This document shows positions 34,573 to 43,368 of a DNA stretch of 60,915 nt, piece after piece. Numbering within the stretch: position 1 is the stretch's first letter; each line of letters starts with the position of its first letter. Below the pieces are notes generated by a model. That model was not told the DNA's origin, searched no databases, and saw only the letters and a program-made list of their open reading frames with translations. The stretch covers positions 1-60,915 of the forward strand of contig NZ_ATHO01000130.1 of the NCBI RefSeq assembly GCF_000445065.1. Direction: 5' to 3'. Made by a program: the position numbers and the translations under genes. This stretch comes from Sphingobium quisquiliarum P25 (GTDB lineage Bacteria; Pseudomonadota; Alphaproteobacteria; Sphingomonadales; Sphingomonadaceae).

Positions 34573-35709
34573 ATGACGAGCGGATGGGATGCGGGCAGGC
34601 GCCTGTTGGTGATCGGCGCGGGCATATCGGGCCTGACGGCCGCGGCGGCGGCCGGTCAGCGGGGCTGGCAGGTGGATGTCGTCGAACGCAAGCCGCAGGT
34701 GGAGGATGGCGGCGGAGTCGGCCTGACGCTGGTCGGCAATGCAATGCGCGCGCTCGCCAGCATCGGCGTGGCGGAACAATGTGTCGCGGCCGGGATGCCT
34801 GCCGACATCATGCGCATGATGCATGCGGACGGGTCTTTCATGCTGGACAATCCCCTGCCGCGTATCGGCGGCCCTGAATGGCCGGGGGGAACGGGCATCC
34901 GCAGAGCCGATTTCCACGCCATCCTCGTCGAAGCCGCAAGGCAGGTGGCGCGCATCCGCTGCGCAACGACGATGGAAAGCTGGGAAGACAGAGGCGACAA
35001 GGTGGACGTCCGGTTCAACAACGGTTCCCGTCAAGACTATGAACTGATCGTCGCTGCGGACGGTCTCTACTCGGCCACGCGTAGGGCGCTGATGCCGGAA
35101 CTTGAGCCAAAGCTCACCGGACAGGCCTGCTGGCGCGTGCCGGTGCGCCGTCCGGCTGAGGTGCGCTGTACCCACCTTTTCCTGGGCGGCCGCCATGGCG
35201 CGGTCGGCATATGCCCGGTGTCCGAAGATCAGGCCTATCTCTACATCGTGCAATCCGATGACGGCGGCTGGCGGGATCCGGCGGCGCTGGACCGGCAGAT
35301 GCGCGAGGAACTTGACGGCTATGGCGGGCTGGTGGCCGAACTGGCCGCACAGATCGTCAGCCCTGCCGATGTGAGCTTTCGCCCGCTGGAATGGCTGATT
35401 GCGCCGAAGCCATGGGGACGCGGCCGGCTGGTGATGATCGGCGATGCCGTGCATGCGAACCCGCCTGTGCTGGCGCAGGGCGCGGCGATGGGGATCGAGG
35501 ACGCCGTCGTCCTTGCCGAAGAGTTGGACGGCGCGCAGGGAGGCATTGAAAGCGCACTCGCCCGTTTCATTACCCGTCGCTACGGCCGCGCCAGCCATGT
35601 GGTGGAGGCAAGCTGCCAGCTCGCTCGGCTCGAAACCGACGCGCATGAGGAGGTCGATGTAGCGGCGGTGATGCGGAGCAGCGCGGCGCGTCTGGCCGAA
35701 CCCGTTTGA
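34573..35709 (+). CDS. FAD-dependent aromatic hydroxylase (2)
   Basis: A 378-residue class A flavin monooxygenase. Motifs: R-L-L-V-I-G-A-G-I-S-G-L-T-A-A-A, the YELIVAADGLYSATR segment with the internal D-G, and V-M-I-G-D-A-V-H-A-N-P-P-V-L-A-Q-G-A-A-M-G-I-E-D-A. It follows Rieske-3 in an apparent two-gene operon. It is related in plan to the hydroxylase at 14.5-15.6 kb but not a near copy. The substrate is likely the demethylated product of Rieske-3 (inference). Confidence 0.88.
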   Translation: MTSGWDAGRRLLVIGAGISGLTAAAAAGQRGWQVDVVERKPQVEDGGGVGLTLVGNAMRALASIGVAEQCVAAGMPADIMRMMHADGSFMLDNPLPRIGGPEWPGGTGIRRADFHAILVEAARQVARIRCATTMESWEDRGDKVDVRFNNGSRQDYELIVAADGLYSATRRALMPELEPKLTGQACWRVPVRRPAEVRCTHLFLGGRHGAVGICPVSEDQAYLYIVQSDDGGWRDPAALDRQMREELDGYGGLVAELAAQIVSPADVSFRPLEWLIAPKPWGRGRLVMIGDAVHANPPVLAQGAAMGIEDAVVLAEELDGAQGGIESALARFITRRYGRASHVVEASCQLARLETDAHEEVDVAAVMRSSAARLAEPV

Positions 35710-35947
35710 CCGTGGGAAGAGCTCATGACAGTCGCTGGCAGATGAGATGACGGAGTGCGGCCAGTCTTCGGCGGTCCGGGGGCGCCATCATCAGTGTTCA
35801 CCTGCGGCCAATGTCCATTCTCCCCTTTTCGACAGGTGAATTCATCCGTTCGACTGGCGGGATGCACCGTTAAACCGAAATATATTGTCAGCACGGAAAT
35901 GCTCAGCTTGGGAAAAGGCAGGGGGGGCAACTGATTGGGAGAATTTG

Positions 35948-36250
35948 ATGTCGCAGCCTTTAAATAAAATAGTCCCTGCATTCGTGATACTGGCCGGTTC
36001 TCTGGGCCTGACGGGCTGCGCGACCAAGGGCTTCGTGCGTGAGCAGGTCGCCACGGTGAACCAGCGGGTCGATGCCCTCGACGCCCGGTTGCAGGCGACG
36101 GACGGCACGGCGAAACAGGCCTTGGCGGAGGCGCAGTCCGCATCCGCCCAGGCGCAGAATAACGGCCAGCGTCTGGATCAGATCAACGCCCGCGTGGATA
36201 GCGTGGAACAGAGGATGCAGGAAAACCGGCGCAAGCGCGCCCGTAACTGA
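35948..36250 (+). CDS. Small coiled-coil lipoprotein
   Basis: A 100-residue lipoprotein. The signal sequence is followed by the lipobox L-T-G-C with lipidated Cys at about residue 25. The mature part has heptad-like stretches (V-A-T-V-N-Q-R-V-D-A-L-D-A-R-L and L-D-Q-I-N-A-R-V-D-S-V-E-Q-R-M), so it is probably a short coiled-coil protein in the periplasm, Lpp-like in idea. The start follows GGGAG. A strong hairpin terminator comes 41 bases after its stop. Role unknown; envelope integrity is a reasonable guess. Confidence 0.78.
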   Translation: MSQPLNKIVPAFVILAGSLGLTGCATKGFVREQVATVNQRVDALDARLQATDGTAKQALAEAQSASAQAQNNGQRLDQINARVDSVEQRMQENRRKRARN

Positions 36251-36290
36251 CAGCCATCATCCTTCGCTGCCGGTCGTGCAGCGGATATGG

Positions 36291-36320
36291 ACCGGCGCTT
36301 TATCAGGCGCCGGTTATTTT
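36291..36320 (+). terminator. Rho-independent terminator after lipoprotein gene
   Basis: ACCGGCGC and GCGCCGGT arms (36291-36298, 36307-36314) with an 8-base loop, then TATTTTC. It lies between the lipoprotein stop and the next start codon at 36335. Confidence 0.75.
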
Positions 36321-36334
36321 CGAGTGAATCCCTG

Positions 36335-37033
36335 ATGAAAATGATCCTTGCGGCGCTGGCTTCATTGGCGCTTTGTGGCGCCATGCCCGCGCTGGCGGCG
36401 GATAAGGTCAAGACTGCCGCATCGCGCAGCGCCGCGCGGGGGAGCAGCACCATCGCCCCGCCGGATGTGCCGCGATCAGCGGACGCCGCGCGCGTCCTCG
36501 ACTGGATCGCCGCCAGCGGCGACAACAGGTCGCTGCCCTATATCGTCATCGACAAAAATGCCGCCCATGCCTTCCTCTTCGATGCGAAGGGGAAGAATGT
36601 CGCCGCCGCTCCCGTCCTGATCGGCATCGCCGTGGGTGACGACGCCACGCCGGGCGTCGGCAAAAAGAGCCTTGCGGAGATCGGCCCGGCCGAAAAGACG
36701 ACGCCAGCAGGCCGCTTTCTGGCGAAATTCGGCCTCGCCGCCGGGCGCCAGAAAGTGCTCTGGGTCGATTATACCACCTCTGTCGCGCTGCATCCGATCC
36801 CGAAGGGCAATCCGAAGGAGCGGCGGCGCAATCGCATGCTGTCCCCCACGATAGAGGACAACCGGATCACCTTCGGGTGCATCAACGTGCCCTTGAAATT
36901 CTACAATGGCCATCTTCGCCCGCTATTTTTGCGCAAGGGCGGCTATGTCTATATTCTGCCCGACACCAAGCCGCTGGAAGAGGTATTTCCGCCGATACGC
37001 GTCCAACCTTTCCTCAGCGCCAGGGCGGGATGA
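36335..37033 (+). CDS. L,D-transpeptidase-like (YkuD-type) periplasmic protein
   Basis: A 232-residue protein with a signal peptide (ending near A-L-A-A-D) and a YkuD-like region. V-A-L-H-P-I-P supplies the conserved His and R-I-T-F-G-C-I-N-V-P the catalytic Cys; the usual S/T-H-G-C is changed to T-F-G-C, so activity may be altered. Such enzymes cross-link or tailor peptidoglycan or attach lipoproteins. The next gene overlaps it by four bases (ATGA), suggesting coupling with the Rap1a-like gene. Confidence 0.75.
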   Translation: MKMILAALASLALCGAMPALAADKVKTAASRSAARGSSTIAPPDVPRSADAARVLDWIAASGDNRSLPYIVIDKNAAHAFLFDAKGKNVAAAPVLIGIAVGDDATPGVGKKSLAEIGPAEKTTPAGRFLAKFGLAAGRQKVLWVDYTTSVALHPIPKGNPKERRRNRMLSPTIEDNRITFGCINVPLKFYNGHLRPLFLRKGGYVYILPDTKPLEEVFPPIRVQPFLSARAG

Positions 37034-37404
37034 GCGAAATGAAGTCCAGGGCGATTCACATGGCGGTCCTTGCCATCCTTGGTCTTTCTGCTGCGCCTGC
37101 GCCGGCGGGTTTCTATTCAGGCAAGGACCTAGCCGAAGTCTGCCTGGCCAAAGCCGGTTCGCCCGACTATTTCGAAAAGACCTATGAATGCGTCGCGTAC
37201 ATCGCTGGGGCGGTCGATGCCTTCAATACGACGCGAGAGGTCAACAAGCTCAAAAGCTGCATCCCCGCAAAGGTGACCGTCAGCAAGTTGCGCGACGTGA
37301 CCGTCAAATATCTGAGCACCGATCCGCCCGGCATGAACAAGTCCGCTTCCGCACTTGTCTTTGCAGCGACGCGCAAGGCCTGGCCCTGTCCCAAGAGGAA
37401 GTAG
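37030..37404 (+). CDS. Rap1a/Tai-like secreted protein
   Basis: A 124-residue protein with a signal peptide ending near A-P-A-G and a mature domain with four cysteines (E-V-C, Y-E-C, K-S-C, W-P-C). This is the layout of the Rap1a/Tai immunity-protein domain, which blocks peptidoglycan amidase effectors in type VI secretion and also exists in stand-alone periplasmic proteins. No effector gene is seen nearby. It overlaps the L,D-transpeptidase-like gene. A control or protection role at the cell wall is inferred. Confidence 0.65.
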   Translation: MSEMKSRAIHMAVLAILGLSAAPAPAGFYSGKDLAEVCLAKAGSPDYFEKTYECVAYIAGAVDAFNTTREVNKLKSCIPAKVTVSKLRDVTVKYLSTDPPGMNKSASALVFAATRKAWPCPKRK

Positions 37405-37431
37405 GGCCGGTCGCCATTCAGCCGCCGCGCA

Positions 37432-38154
37432 TCAATACATATGCTGACCGCCATTGATCGACAAAGTGCTGCCCGTGATGAATGCGGCATCGTCGCTGCA
37501 CAGGAAGGCGACGCCGCGCGCAATCTCCTGCGCCTGGCCAAGGCGGCCCACGGGGATCTTGGCGACGATCTTCTCCAATACCGGGGCAGGCACCGCCGCC
37601 ACCATGTCCGTATCGATATAACCGGGCGCGATCGCGTTCACGGTCACGCCATATCTTGCGCCCTCCTGCGCCAGAGCCTTGGTGAAGCCGTGAATGCCGG
37701 ACTTCGCGGCCGCATAGTTGACCTGCCCATACTGGCCCGCCTGCCCGTTGACCGATCCGATGTTGACGATCCGTCCCCAACCGCGTTCGCGCATGCCGCC
37801 AAAGGCCGCCTTGGCCATGTTGAAGCATCCGCCAAGGTTGATGCGCATGACTTCGTTCCAGTCATCGAAGCTCATCTTGAACAGCACGCCGTCACGCGTG
37901 ATGCCTGCGTTGTTCACGATGATATCCACCGGACCCAATGCTTCGGCCACCGCAGCGCAGCCGTCCAGGCAGGCCTGATGATCCCCGACGTCCCATTTGA
38001 AGGCCGCAATGCCTGTCCGCGCCGAAAAGGCCTTCGCCTTTTCCTCATTCCCCGCATAATTCGCGGCGACCTGATAGCCCATTTCCTTGAGCGCAAGGCT
38101 GATCGCCTCGCCGATGCCGCGCGTGCCTCCAGTGACAATTGCAACTCTGCTCAT
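37432..38154 (-). CDS. phaB: Acetoacetyl-CoA reductase (PhaB type)
   Basis: A 240-residue SDR that reads as PhaB, which reduces acetoacetyl-CoA to (R)-3-hydroxybutyryl-CoA for polyhydroxyalkanoate synthesis. Motifs: V-T-G-G-T-R-G-I-G, N-N-A-G-I-T-R-D, V-N-I-G-S-V-N-G-Q-A-G-Q-Y-G-Q-V-N-Y-A-A-A-K-S-G and C-terminal G-S-T-L-S-I-N-G-G-Q-H-M-Y, the last very typical of PhaB. phaA and phaC are not in the window. Two hairpins, one terminator-like, stand directly upstream in its 5' leader region. Confidence 0.88.
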   Translation of the reverse strand: MSRVAIVTGGTRGIGEAISLALKEMGYQVAANYAGNEEKAKAFSARTGIAAFKWDVGDHQACLDGCAAVAEALGPVDIIVNNAGITRDGVLFKMSFDDWNEVMRINLGGCFNMAKAAFGGMRERGWGRIVNIGSVNGQAGQYGQVNYAAAKSGIHGFTKALAQEGARYGVTVNAIAPGYIDTDMVAAVPAPVLEKIVAKIPVGRLGQAQEIARGVAFLCSDDAAFITGSTLSINGGQHMY

Positions 38155-38181
38155 ATCCAACGCTCCGTACAATATAGCGGC

Positions 38182-38239
38182 AAAAAAATGGGGCCGGCAA
38201 TTTGCCGGCCCAAGTTGGAGAGCCTTCGCAAGAAGGCTC
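38182..38239 (-). terminator. Terminator-like hairpins upstream of phaB
   Basis: On the minus strand a hairpin with arms GAGCCTT/AAGGCTC (38239-38220) is followed by a second with perfect 10-base arms GGGCCGGCAA/TTGCCGGCCC (38211-38191) and then CA and seven T (38188-38182). This is a strong intrinsic terminator only 27 bases before the phaB start. It implies either attenuation of phaB or the 3' end of a separate small RNA. Confidence 0.7.
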
Positions 38240-38823
38240 CCGGGTCGCACCTGAAAAAGTGTGAGGATCTGACCGCCGCCACGCTGAAACCAAAGCGTTG
38301 GCCGCGCCCAACCGCCTTGTCCGCCTAGTCAGCGGCGCCATCCGCCACGGCCCAGAACCGCTCTTGCAGCGCCTTCGCCGCAGCGCCAGTCAATGGTTGC
38401 CGCTGAAGATCGGAATCAGAGGATGACCATGACCTGTGCACCAGGCCGGAAAATTGTCTTGCTCTGCTATACAATCTACCGTTCTTTCTATTCCTGACAG
38501 ACAACGGCAGACATCCTCTCTAATCGTCAAGATATCGACTGATGCCATATTTGTTGTCAGCATCGTCTAAACTATGATGCTGTTTTACGCACAGGAACGA
38601 CCTTCCGGGAAGATCAAAACTTTGTACGAAATCGTACATTCAACCGTCGCTTTATTATACAGGCGCGGGTGATTTCCCCAGCCGGAGTACCCCTTTTACG
38701 CCCATATTTTTCCGCTCCGGCACCGGAACGATTGCGCGGCCGGAGTGGTTATAAGCAGTTGAAAAAGAGAGATGCCGCCGAGGATTTCGACGGGCACCGC
38801 CGCTACAGGAGGGGCTCTGAGCC
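38240..38823. other. Non-coding stretch upstream of phaB and a Crp/Fnr gene
   Basis: About 580 bases with no convincing gene on either strand and with locally lower GC (38460-38660). It must contain the divergent promoters for phaB and the Crp/Fnr gene and may encode a minus-strand small RNA ending at the 38182-38211 terminator. One inverted repeat, TGTACGAAATCGTACA at 38623-38638, is the only clear operator-like element. Confidence 0.6.
38623..38638. promoter_or_regulatory. Palindrome TGTACGA-AA-TCGTACA
   Basis: Seven-base perfect arms around AA, about 185 bases before the Crp/Fnr start codon and inside the AT-richer non-coding stretch. The binding protein is unknown. Confidence 0.5.
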
Positions 38824-39597
38824 ATGCAAGGCAACGCCATTGTTGCACGTACCGGCAATTACCTGCTGGCAGGCATGGCTCCGCAAGACCGGCAAATATT
38901 ATGGCCCGATCTGCACAGCGAAGAATTGCCAGCCAGGGCCTATCTGGAACGGACGGGTCATCGTTCGGAAAATATCTATTTCATCGAGGCCGGTGTGATT
39001 TCCCTGCTGGAGACCGGCGATCTGCGGGAGCCGGTCGAGGTGGGCCTGATCGGGCGCGAGGGGATGGTGGGCGTCAGTTCGCTGGTGGCCGATCTTTTGC
39101 CCCAGCGCGACAGCTATGTGCAGATTGCGGGACGCGCACTGGTCATCACCCGGTCCGGCCTTTTGCGGGCAACCCGCTCCAGCGACGGGCTGCTCACCTA
39201 TCTGCTGCGCTATGTGCAGACCCAGATCGCGCAGATGAGCCTGAACGTCAGCGCCAGCGTACGGGCCAATGTGCAGGCGCGGCTGGCGCGCAAGCTGCTG
39301 ATGTATCATGACCGGGTGGGGCTGGACGACCTGCCGCTCACCCATGAAAATATGTCGATCATGCTGGGCGTCCGGCGCGCCAGCATCACCCACGCCATCC
39401 ACCTTCTGGAAGGGGAGGGGTGGATCAGGGCGCAGCGGGGCCTTGTCACCATCCGCGACCGGCACGGGCTTGAAAGCTATTGCGGCCCTTTCTACGGCGT
39501 CGCCGAAAGCCGCTACGATCAGATCATGAATGCGCAGCGGCCGATCCATCCCGTCCGTTCGCCTCAGGCGCCGGGCGCTGCCGGAATAAGCGCCTAG
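38824..39597 (+). CDS. Crp/Fnr-family regulator (1)
   Basis: A 257-residue Crp/Fnr-type regulator: N-terminal cyclic-nucleotide-binding-like beta roll and a C-terminal winged helix with L-P-L-T-H-E-N-M-S-I-M-L-G-V-R-R-A-S-I-T-H-A-I-H-L-L-E. No Fnr cysteine cluster is seen near the N-terminus, so it is not an oxygen-sensing Fnr of the classical kind. It lies upstream of a sensor kinase and a receiver protein in the same direction (110-base gap). The stimulus is unknown. Confidence 0.85.
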   Translation: MQGNAIVARTGNYLLAGMAPQDRQILWPDLHSEELPARAYLERTGHRSENIYFIEAGVISLLETGDLREPVEVGLIGREGMVGVSSLVADLLPQRDSYVQIAGRALVITRSGLLRATRSSDGLLTYLLRYVQTQIAQMSLNVSASVRANVQARLARKLLMYHDRVGLDDLPLTHENMSIMLGVRRASITHAIHLLEGEGWIRAQRGLVTIRDRHGLESYCGPFYGVAESRYDQIMNAQRPIHPVRSPQAPGAAGISA

Positions 39598-39707
39598 CGC
39601 GTCGTGAATTCCGTGCAGCCAGCCGCGGTTTCGCGCGTTTTCTGGAACCAGGCAGGCGATCTGATCTATGTAATCTGCGCCGCAAAGCTGATGTGCGAGG
39701 GTCATCT

Positions 39708-42053
39708 ATGTCCGCGACGCAAGCCAAACTTGAAAATCGCCTGGCGCGGGCGGAAGCCGAGCGAGACCGGTATCGCAGCCTCTTCGACTCGCTGGGGCAG
39801 GGCTATTGCGAACTGGAGCTTATCCGCGATGCAAGCGGGCGGGCGGTCGACCAGCGCTATATCGAGTTGAACCCGGCCTTCGAACGGTTTTTCGGCGTTC
39901 CGGCGGCGCAAGCCAGGGGGCGCACCGCGAGCGAGATCTTCCCCGGCCTGGAGGGCTTGTGGACGGAAGCCTTCGATCGCGTGGCGCGGACCGGGCAGGC
40001 GGAGCGGCTGGAATATCCGGTCGCATCCCTGAACCGCTGGTTCGAGGTGTTCGCTTATCCCGCGGGCGGCGACCGGGCCTATGCGCTCTACGAGGATGTG
40101 ACGGTCCGCAAGCGCACCGAACTGGCCCTGCGCGAGAGCGAGGAGCGCCAGACCTTCCTTCTTAGGCTGGCCGATACGCTGCGGCCGCTCAGCGATTCTT
40201 CCAGGATCAAGGCGGAGGCGATGCGCGCGCTGGGCGAACATCTCCACCTCAGCCGCGCGCAATATTATGAGGCGGATGACAGCGGCGAATATTTCGAAGC
40301 CGGTGGCGGTTATGCGGACGGCGTGCCCGCGAGTGCCGGGCGCGGCCTGATGAACCAGTTCGGGGCGCATGTGAAGGAAGCCTTCAACCTCGGAATGACC
40401 GTCGCCGTGGCGGATGTCGCGCGCGACCCGCGCGTCAGCCCGGCCGAGCTTGAAGCCTATGATGCCATTGGCCTTCGCGCCTTCGTCGGAATTCCGCTCG
40501 TCAAGGTTGGCCGCTGGGTGGGGGCGATCGGCCTTCATCACTGCGCGGCGCATGAGTGGACCAAGACAGAGATCGCCCTGGCGGAGGAGGTTGCCGAACG
40601 CACCTGGGACGCTGTCGAGCGCGGGCGGACGGAGCAGGCGCTGCGTGAGAGCGAGGCGCGCCTCTCCGCGGCCTTCGAAAGCGTTCCCGCCGGGGTCGCC
40701 GTGATCGGCCTCGATGGCAAGGTGGTGATCGGCAACAGCGACTATCTGCGCTTCCTGCCCTCCGGGATCATACCGTCGCGTGATCCGGCGCATAAGGGCC
40801 TCTGGCAGGCATGGGATGCGCAGGGCAGGCCGCTCGCGCCGCAGGACTTTCCCGGAGCCCGTGCGCTGCGGGGCGAGAGGGTAGTGCCGGGACAGGAGAT
40901 GGTCTATCGCGGCGAAGATGGCCGCGAGCGGTGGACCAATGTCGCGACTACCCCCACCCGCGACGCAGCGGGCAATGTCACCGGATGCGTCAGCGTCATC
41001 AGCGACATCACGGAGAGCAAGGCGGCCGAAGCGGCGCTGCGGGAAAGCGAGGAGCGGCTGCGGCGGTTCGGCGAAGCGTCGCAGGATGTGCTTTGGATTC
41101 GCAGCATCGACACGCTGCAATGGACCTATCTGACGCCTGCGTTCGAACGCATTTACGGCATCACGCGCGAGGAAGCGCTGGCCGGAGACAATTATCGCAA
41201 CTGGGTCGGCCTGATCGAGCCGGAAGACCGGGCGCAGGCAGATGACGCCATCCGCAAAGTGCTGGCGGGAGAGCATGTCACCTTCGACTACCGGATCAGA
41301 CGGCCCAGCGATGGCGAGGTTCGCTGGCTGCGCAATACGGATTTCCCCATTCGCGACGCGGCAGGGCGCATCGTCCTGATCGGCGGCATCGGTCAGGACA
41401 TCACCCGCGCCCGCGAAGCGGAGGAACGGCAGAATATCCTGCTCGCCGAATTGCAGCACCGGGTCCGCAACATCCTTGCCGTCCTTCGCTCGATCGTCAG
41501 CCGCTCCGACGATGGCGAACGGTCCACCAGCGATTATGTGCAGCATTTGCAGGGCAGGATCAGCGCCCTTGCCCGAACGCAGGCCCTGCTGACGCGCAGC
41601 GCGGGAGCGGGCGTCGACCTGGAGGAGATGATCCGGGACGAACTGGTTGTCCAGGCCGCGCAGCAATCTCAATTCACGCTCAAGGGACCAGCGATCGAAC
41701 TGTCGCCCAAGGCGGCCGAGGTGCTGACGCTGGCGGTGCATGAACTTGCGACCAACGCGACCAAATATGGCGCCTTTTCGCGTGCTGACGGTCATTTGAT
41801 GGTCCGCTGGCGGGGGGAGGCGCGGGAAGGCGGGAACTGGCTGGTGCTGCACTGGAAGGAACATGGGGTGCCGATCGTCGATGCCGTTCCGCGACGGCGC
41901 GGTTTCGGCGCGGAACTGATTTCGCGGCGCATCCCCTATGACCTGAGCGGCACGGGCAGTTTCGACCTCAAGCCCGGAGGGCTGGAAAGCCTGATCGAAT
42001 TCCCGCTCAGGCCGGGGGACAGCATTCTTCAGACCAGTGGAGTGAGCCGATGA
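39708..42053 (+). CDS. PAS-GAF-PAS-PAS HWE-family histidine kinase
   Basis: A 781-residue soluble sensor kinase. By reading: a PAS domain (about 20-140), a GAF domain (about 150-310), two further PAS/PAC units (about 325-450 and 460-575), then an HWE-type kinase domain with phospho-acceptor His584 in L-Q-H-R-V-R-N-I-L-A, N-box HELATNATKYGA near residue 678 and the W-K-E element in LHWKEHG that names the family. HWE kinases in alphaproteobacteria often act in light, stress or general stress signalling. No transmembrane segment is visible. It overlaps the receiver gene by four bases. Confidence 0.9.
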   Translation: MSATQAKLENRLARAEAERDRYRSLFDSLGQGYCELELIRDASGRAVDQRYIELNPAFERFFGVPAAQARGRTASEIFPGLEGLWTEAFDRVARTGQAERLEYPVASLNRWFEVFAYPAGGDRAYALYEDVTVRKRTELALRESEERQTFLLRLADTLRPLSDSSRIKAEAMRALGEHLHLSRAQYYEADDSGEYFEAGGGYADGVPASAGRGLMNQFGAHVKEAFNLGMTVAVADVARDPRVSPAELEAYDAIGLRAFVGIPLVKVGRWVGAIGLHHCAAHEWTKTEIALAEEVAERTWDAVERGRTEQALRESEARLSAAFESVPAGVAVIGLDGKVVIGNSDYLRFLPSGIIPSRDPAHKGLWQAWDAQGRPLAPQDFPGARALRGERVVPGQEMVYRGEDGRERWTNVATTPTRDAAGNVTGCVSVISDITESKAAEAALRESEERLRRFGEASQDVLWIRSIDTLQWTYLTPAFERIYGITREEALAGDNYRNWVGLIEPEDRAQADDAIRKVLAGEHVTFDYRIRRPSDGEVRWLRNTDFPIRDAAGRIVLIGGIGQDITRAREAEERQNILLAELQHRVRNILAVLRSIVSRSDDGERSTSDYVQHLQGRISALARTQALLTRSAGAGVDLEEMIRDELVVQAAQQSQFTLKGPAIELSPKAAEVLTLAVHELATNATKYGAFSRADGHLMVRWRGEAREGGNWLVLHWKEHGVPIVDAVPRRRGFGAELISRRIPYDLSGTGSFDLKPGGLESLIEFPLRPGDSILQTSGVSR

Positions 42054-42421
42054 TCGTCCGTAATCTTGAAGGCGCGCGGGTGCTGGTCGTCGAGGATGAC
42101 TATTTCCTTGCGACCGACTTGCAGACTGCGCTGGAAGCGGCGGGGGCGACCGTGGTGGGGCCCTTTGGCGATGCGTCGGAAGCGGAGCGGGCGCTGCTTG
42201 CCGCCAGGCCGGATTGCGCCTTCGTCGACGTCAATCTGGGCCATGGCCCGTCCTTCGACCTGCCGCGCGCGCTTGCGCGGGAGGATGTGCCCTTTGCATT
42301 CGTGACGGGCTATGACCCCGGCATCATCCCTGACGAATTTGCAGGCGTCACCCGCTTTGAAAAGCCGATGTCCGCCACAAAGGTGGTGCAGGCGATGGCG
42401 CATATGCTGCGCGGAGAGTGA
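42050..42421 (+). CDS. Single-domain response regulator
   Basis: A 123-residue receiver without an output domain. The acid pair is E-D-D near residue 15, the phospho-acceptor is Asp60 in C-A-F-V-D-V-N-L, the conserved Thr is in A-F-V-T-G-Y-D, and Lys lies in F-E-K-P-M. The ATGA overlap with the HWE kinase gene marks it as the cognate partner. Such stand-alone receivers pass phosphate onward or act as a sink; the next element of the pathway is not visible. Confidence 0.9.
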   Translation: MIVRNLEGARVLVVEDDYFLATDLQTALEAAGATVVGPFGDASEAERALLAARPDCAFVDVNLGHGPSFDLPRALAREDVPFAFVTGYDPGIIPDEFAGVTRFEKPMSATKVVQAMAHMLRGE

Positions 42422-42422
42422 C

Positions 42423-43190
42423 TTAGACGGTCACCGCCCGCACTTCCGTGCGTGGCAATGGCGGCAGATGCAGATAGGCGGGGTCGAACTCTCCGGCGAA
42501 GCTGAGCGCTTCCCAATCGAGGATCGTCACCATCCCGCGCGATGTCTGGATCAGGCCCTCTTCGCGCAGCGCCTTGATCGACCGGTTCACATGCACCGAT
42601 GTCAGCCCCAGCGCGTCGGAAATCTGTTCCTGGGTGATCGGAAAGGGGAAGCTGCCATCCACATATTTGCCGATCTGGGCCGACCGGACCGCCATTTCGC
42701 ACAGCAGATGGGCAAGACGGCCGCGCGCATCCCTCCGTCCCGCGCTGACCAGCCACTGCGCGACGATATTCCCGTCGATCACGCATTCCCGCCAGAAGGC
42801 CGCCGCCAGCGCGGGAAAGCGGAATGCCAGTTCGCTCAAGGCCGCATGCGGTATTTCGAAGATCGTCGTCGCCGTCAGCGCCACCAGCGCCGAGGGCGCG
42901 GCCGGAAGCATGAGCGAATATAGATCGACCATGTCCCCGGCGATGTGAAAGGATATATGCTGGCGTCTTCCATCCTCCATCTGCGAAAAGCGGGACACGA
43001 GCCCGCTCGCGACGAGGCATGAGTGGCTGACCTGCTCGCCAAGCCGCACGATCTCTCCATGCGCGGCGATCTGGCGCGGCCGCGCGGGAAGGCGCAGCAC
43101 CGCTTCCTGTTCTTCCGCCGACAGCGGCGAACGCACCTGGACCTTGTTCAGGAAAAGCTGAAAGGTTTCAGTGGCTGGAGCAAAACTCAT
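42423..43190 (-). CDS. Crp/Fnr-family regulator (2)
   Basis: A 255-residue Crp/Fnr-type regulator with beta-roll segment G-E-Q-V-S-H-S-C-L-V-A-S-G-L-V-S-R-F and a winged helix with F-P-I-T-Q-E-Q-I-S-D-A-L-G-L-T-S-V-H-V-N-R-S-I-K-A-L-R-E-E-G-L. The latter resembles the general Crp/Fnr group common in sphingomonads and rhizobia. It converges with the receiver gene, one base apart. No cysteine cluster typical of Fnr is seen. Targets unknown. Confidence 0.86.
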   Translation of the reverse strand: MSFAPATETFQLFLNKVQVRSPLSAEEQEAVLRLPARPRQIAAHGEIVRLGEQVSHSCLVASGLVSRFSQMEDGRRQHISFHIAGDMVDLYSLMLPAAPSALVALTATTIFEIPHAALSELAFRFPALAAAFWRECVIDGNIVAQWLVSAGRRDARGRLAHLLCEMAVRSAQIGKYVDGSFPFPITQEQISDALGLTSVHVNRSIKALREEGLIQTSRGMVTILDWEALSFAGEFDPAYLHLPPLPRTEVRAVTV

Positions 43191-43368
43191 GATCCTGTCC
43201 AACTGTGCAGCGGCACCCGCAAGGTGGGGATACCGGCACAACGCGCGAAACCCGAAACGGTCTCACATGGATGACAGGCATGCGACAGGCCGTTCAGCCG
43301 GTCTCCCACTTGAGCGGACGTGCGCGCTGTGGTGCGGGTCAGGCGCGAAGGTACAGGCGCAATCGCCG

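Noticed and set aside
38240..38440. Possible phasin or other small gene upstream of phaB on the minus strand
   Set aside because: Frames are short, with no phasin-like helix pattern and no ribosome site; treated as non-coding.
39702..41864. Long open frame (720 codons) antisense to the HWE kinase
   Set aside because: No domain is recognisable, and the sense strand encodes a complete multi-domain kinase. High GC gives such antisense frames often.
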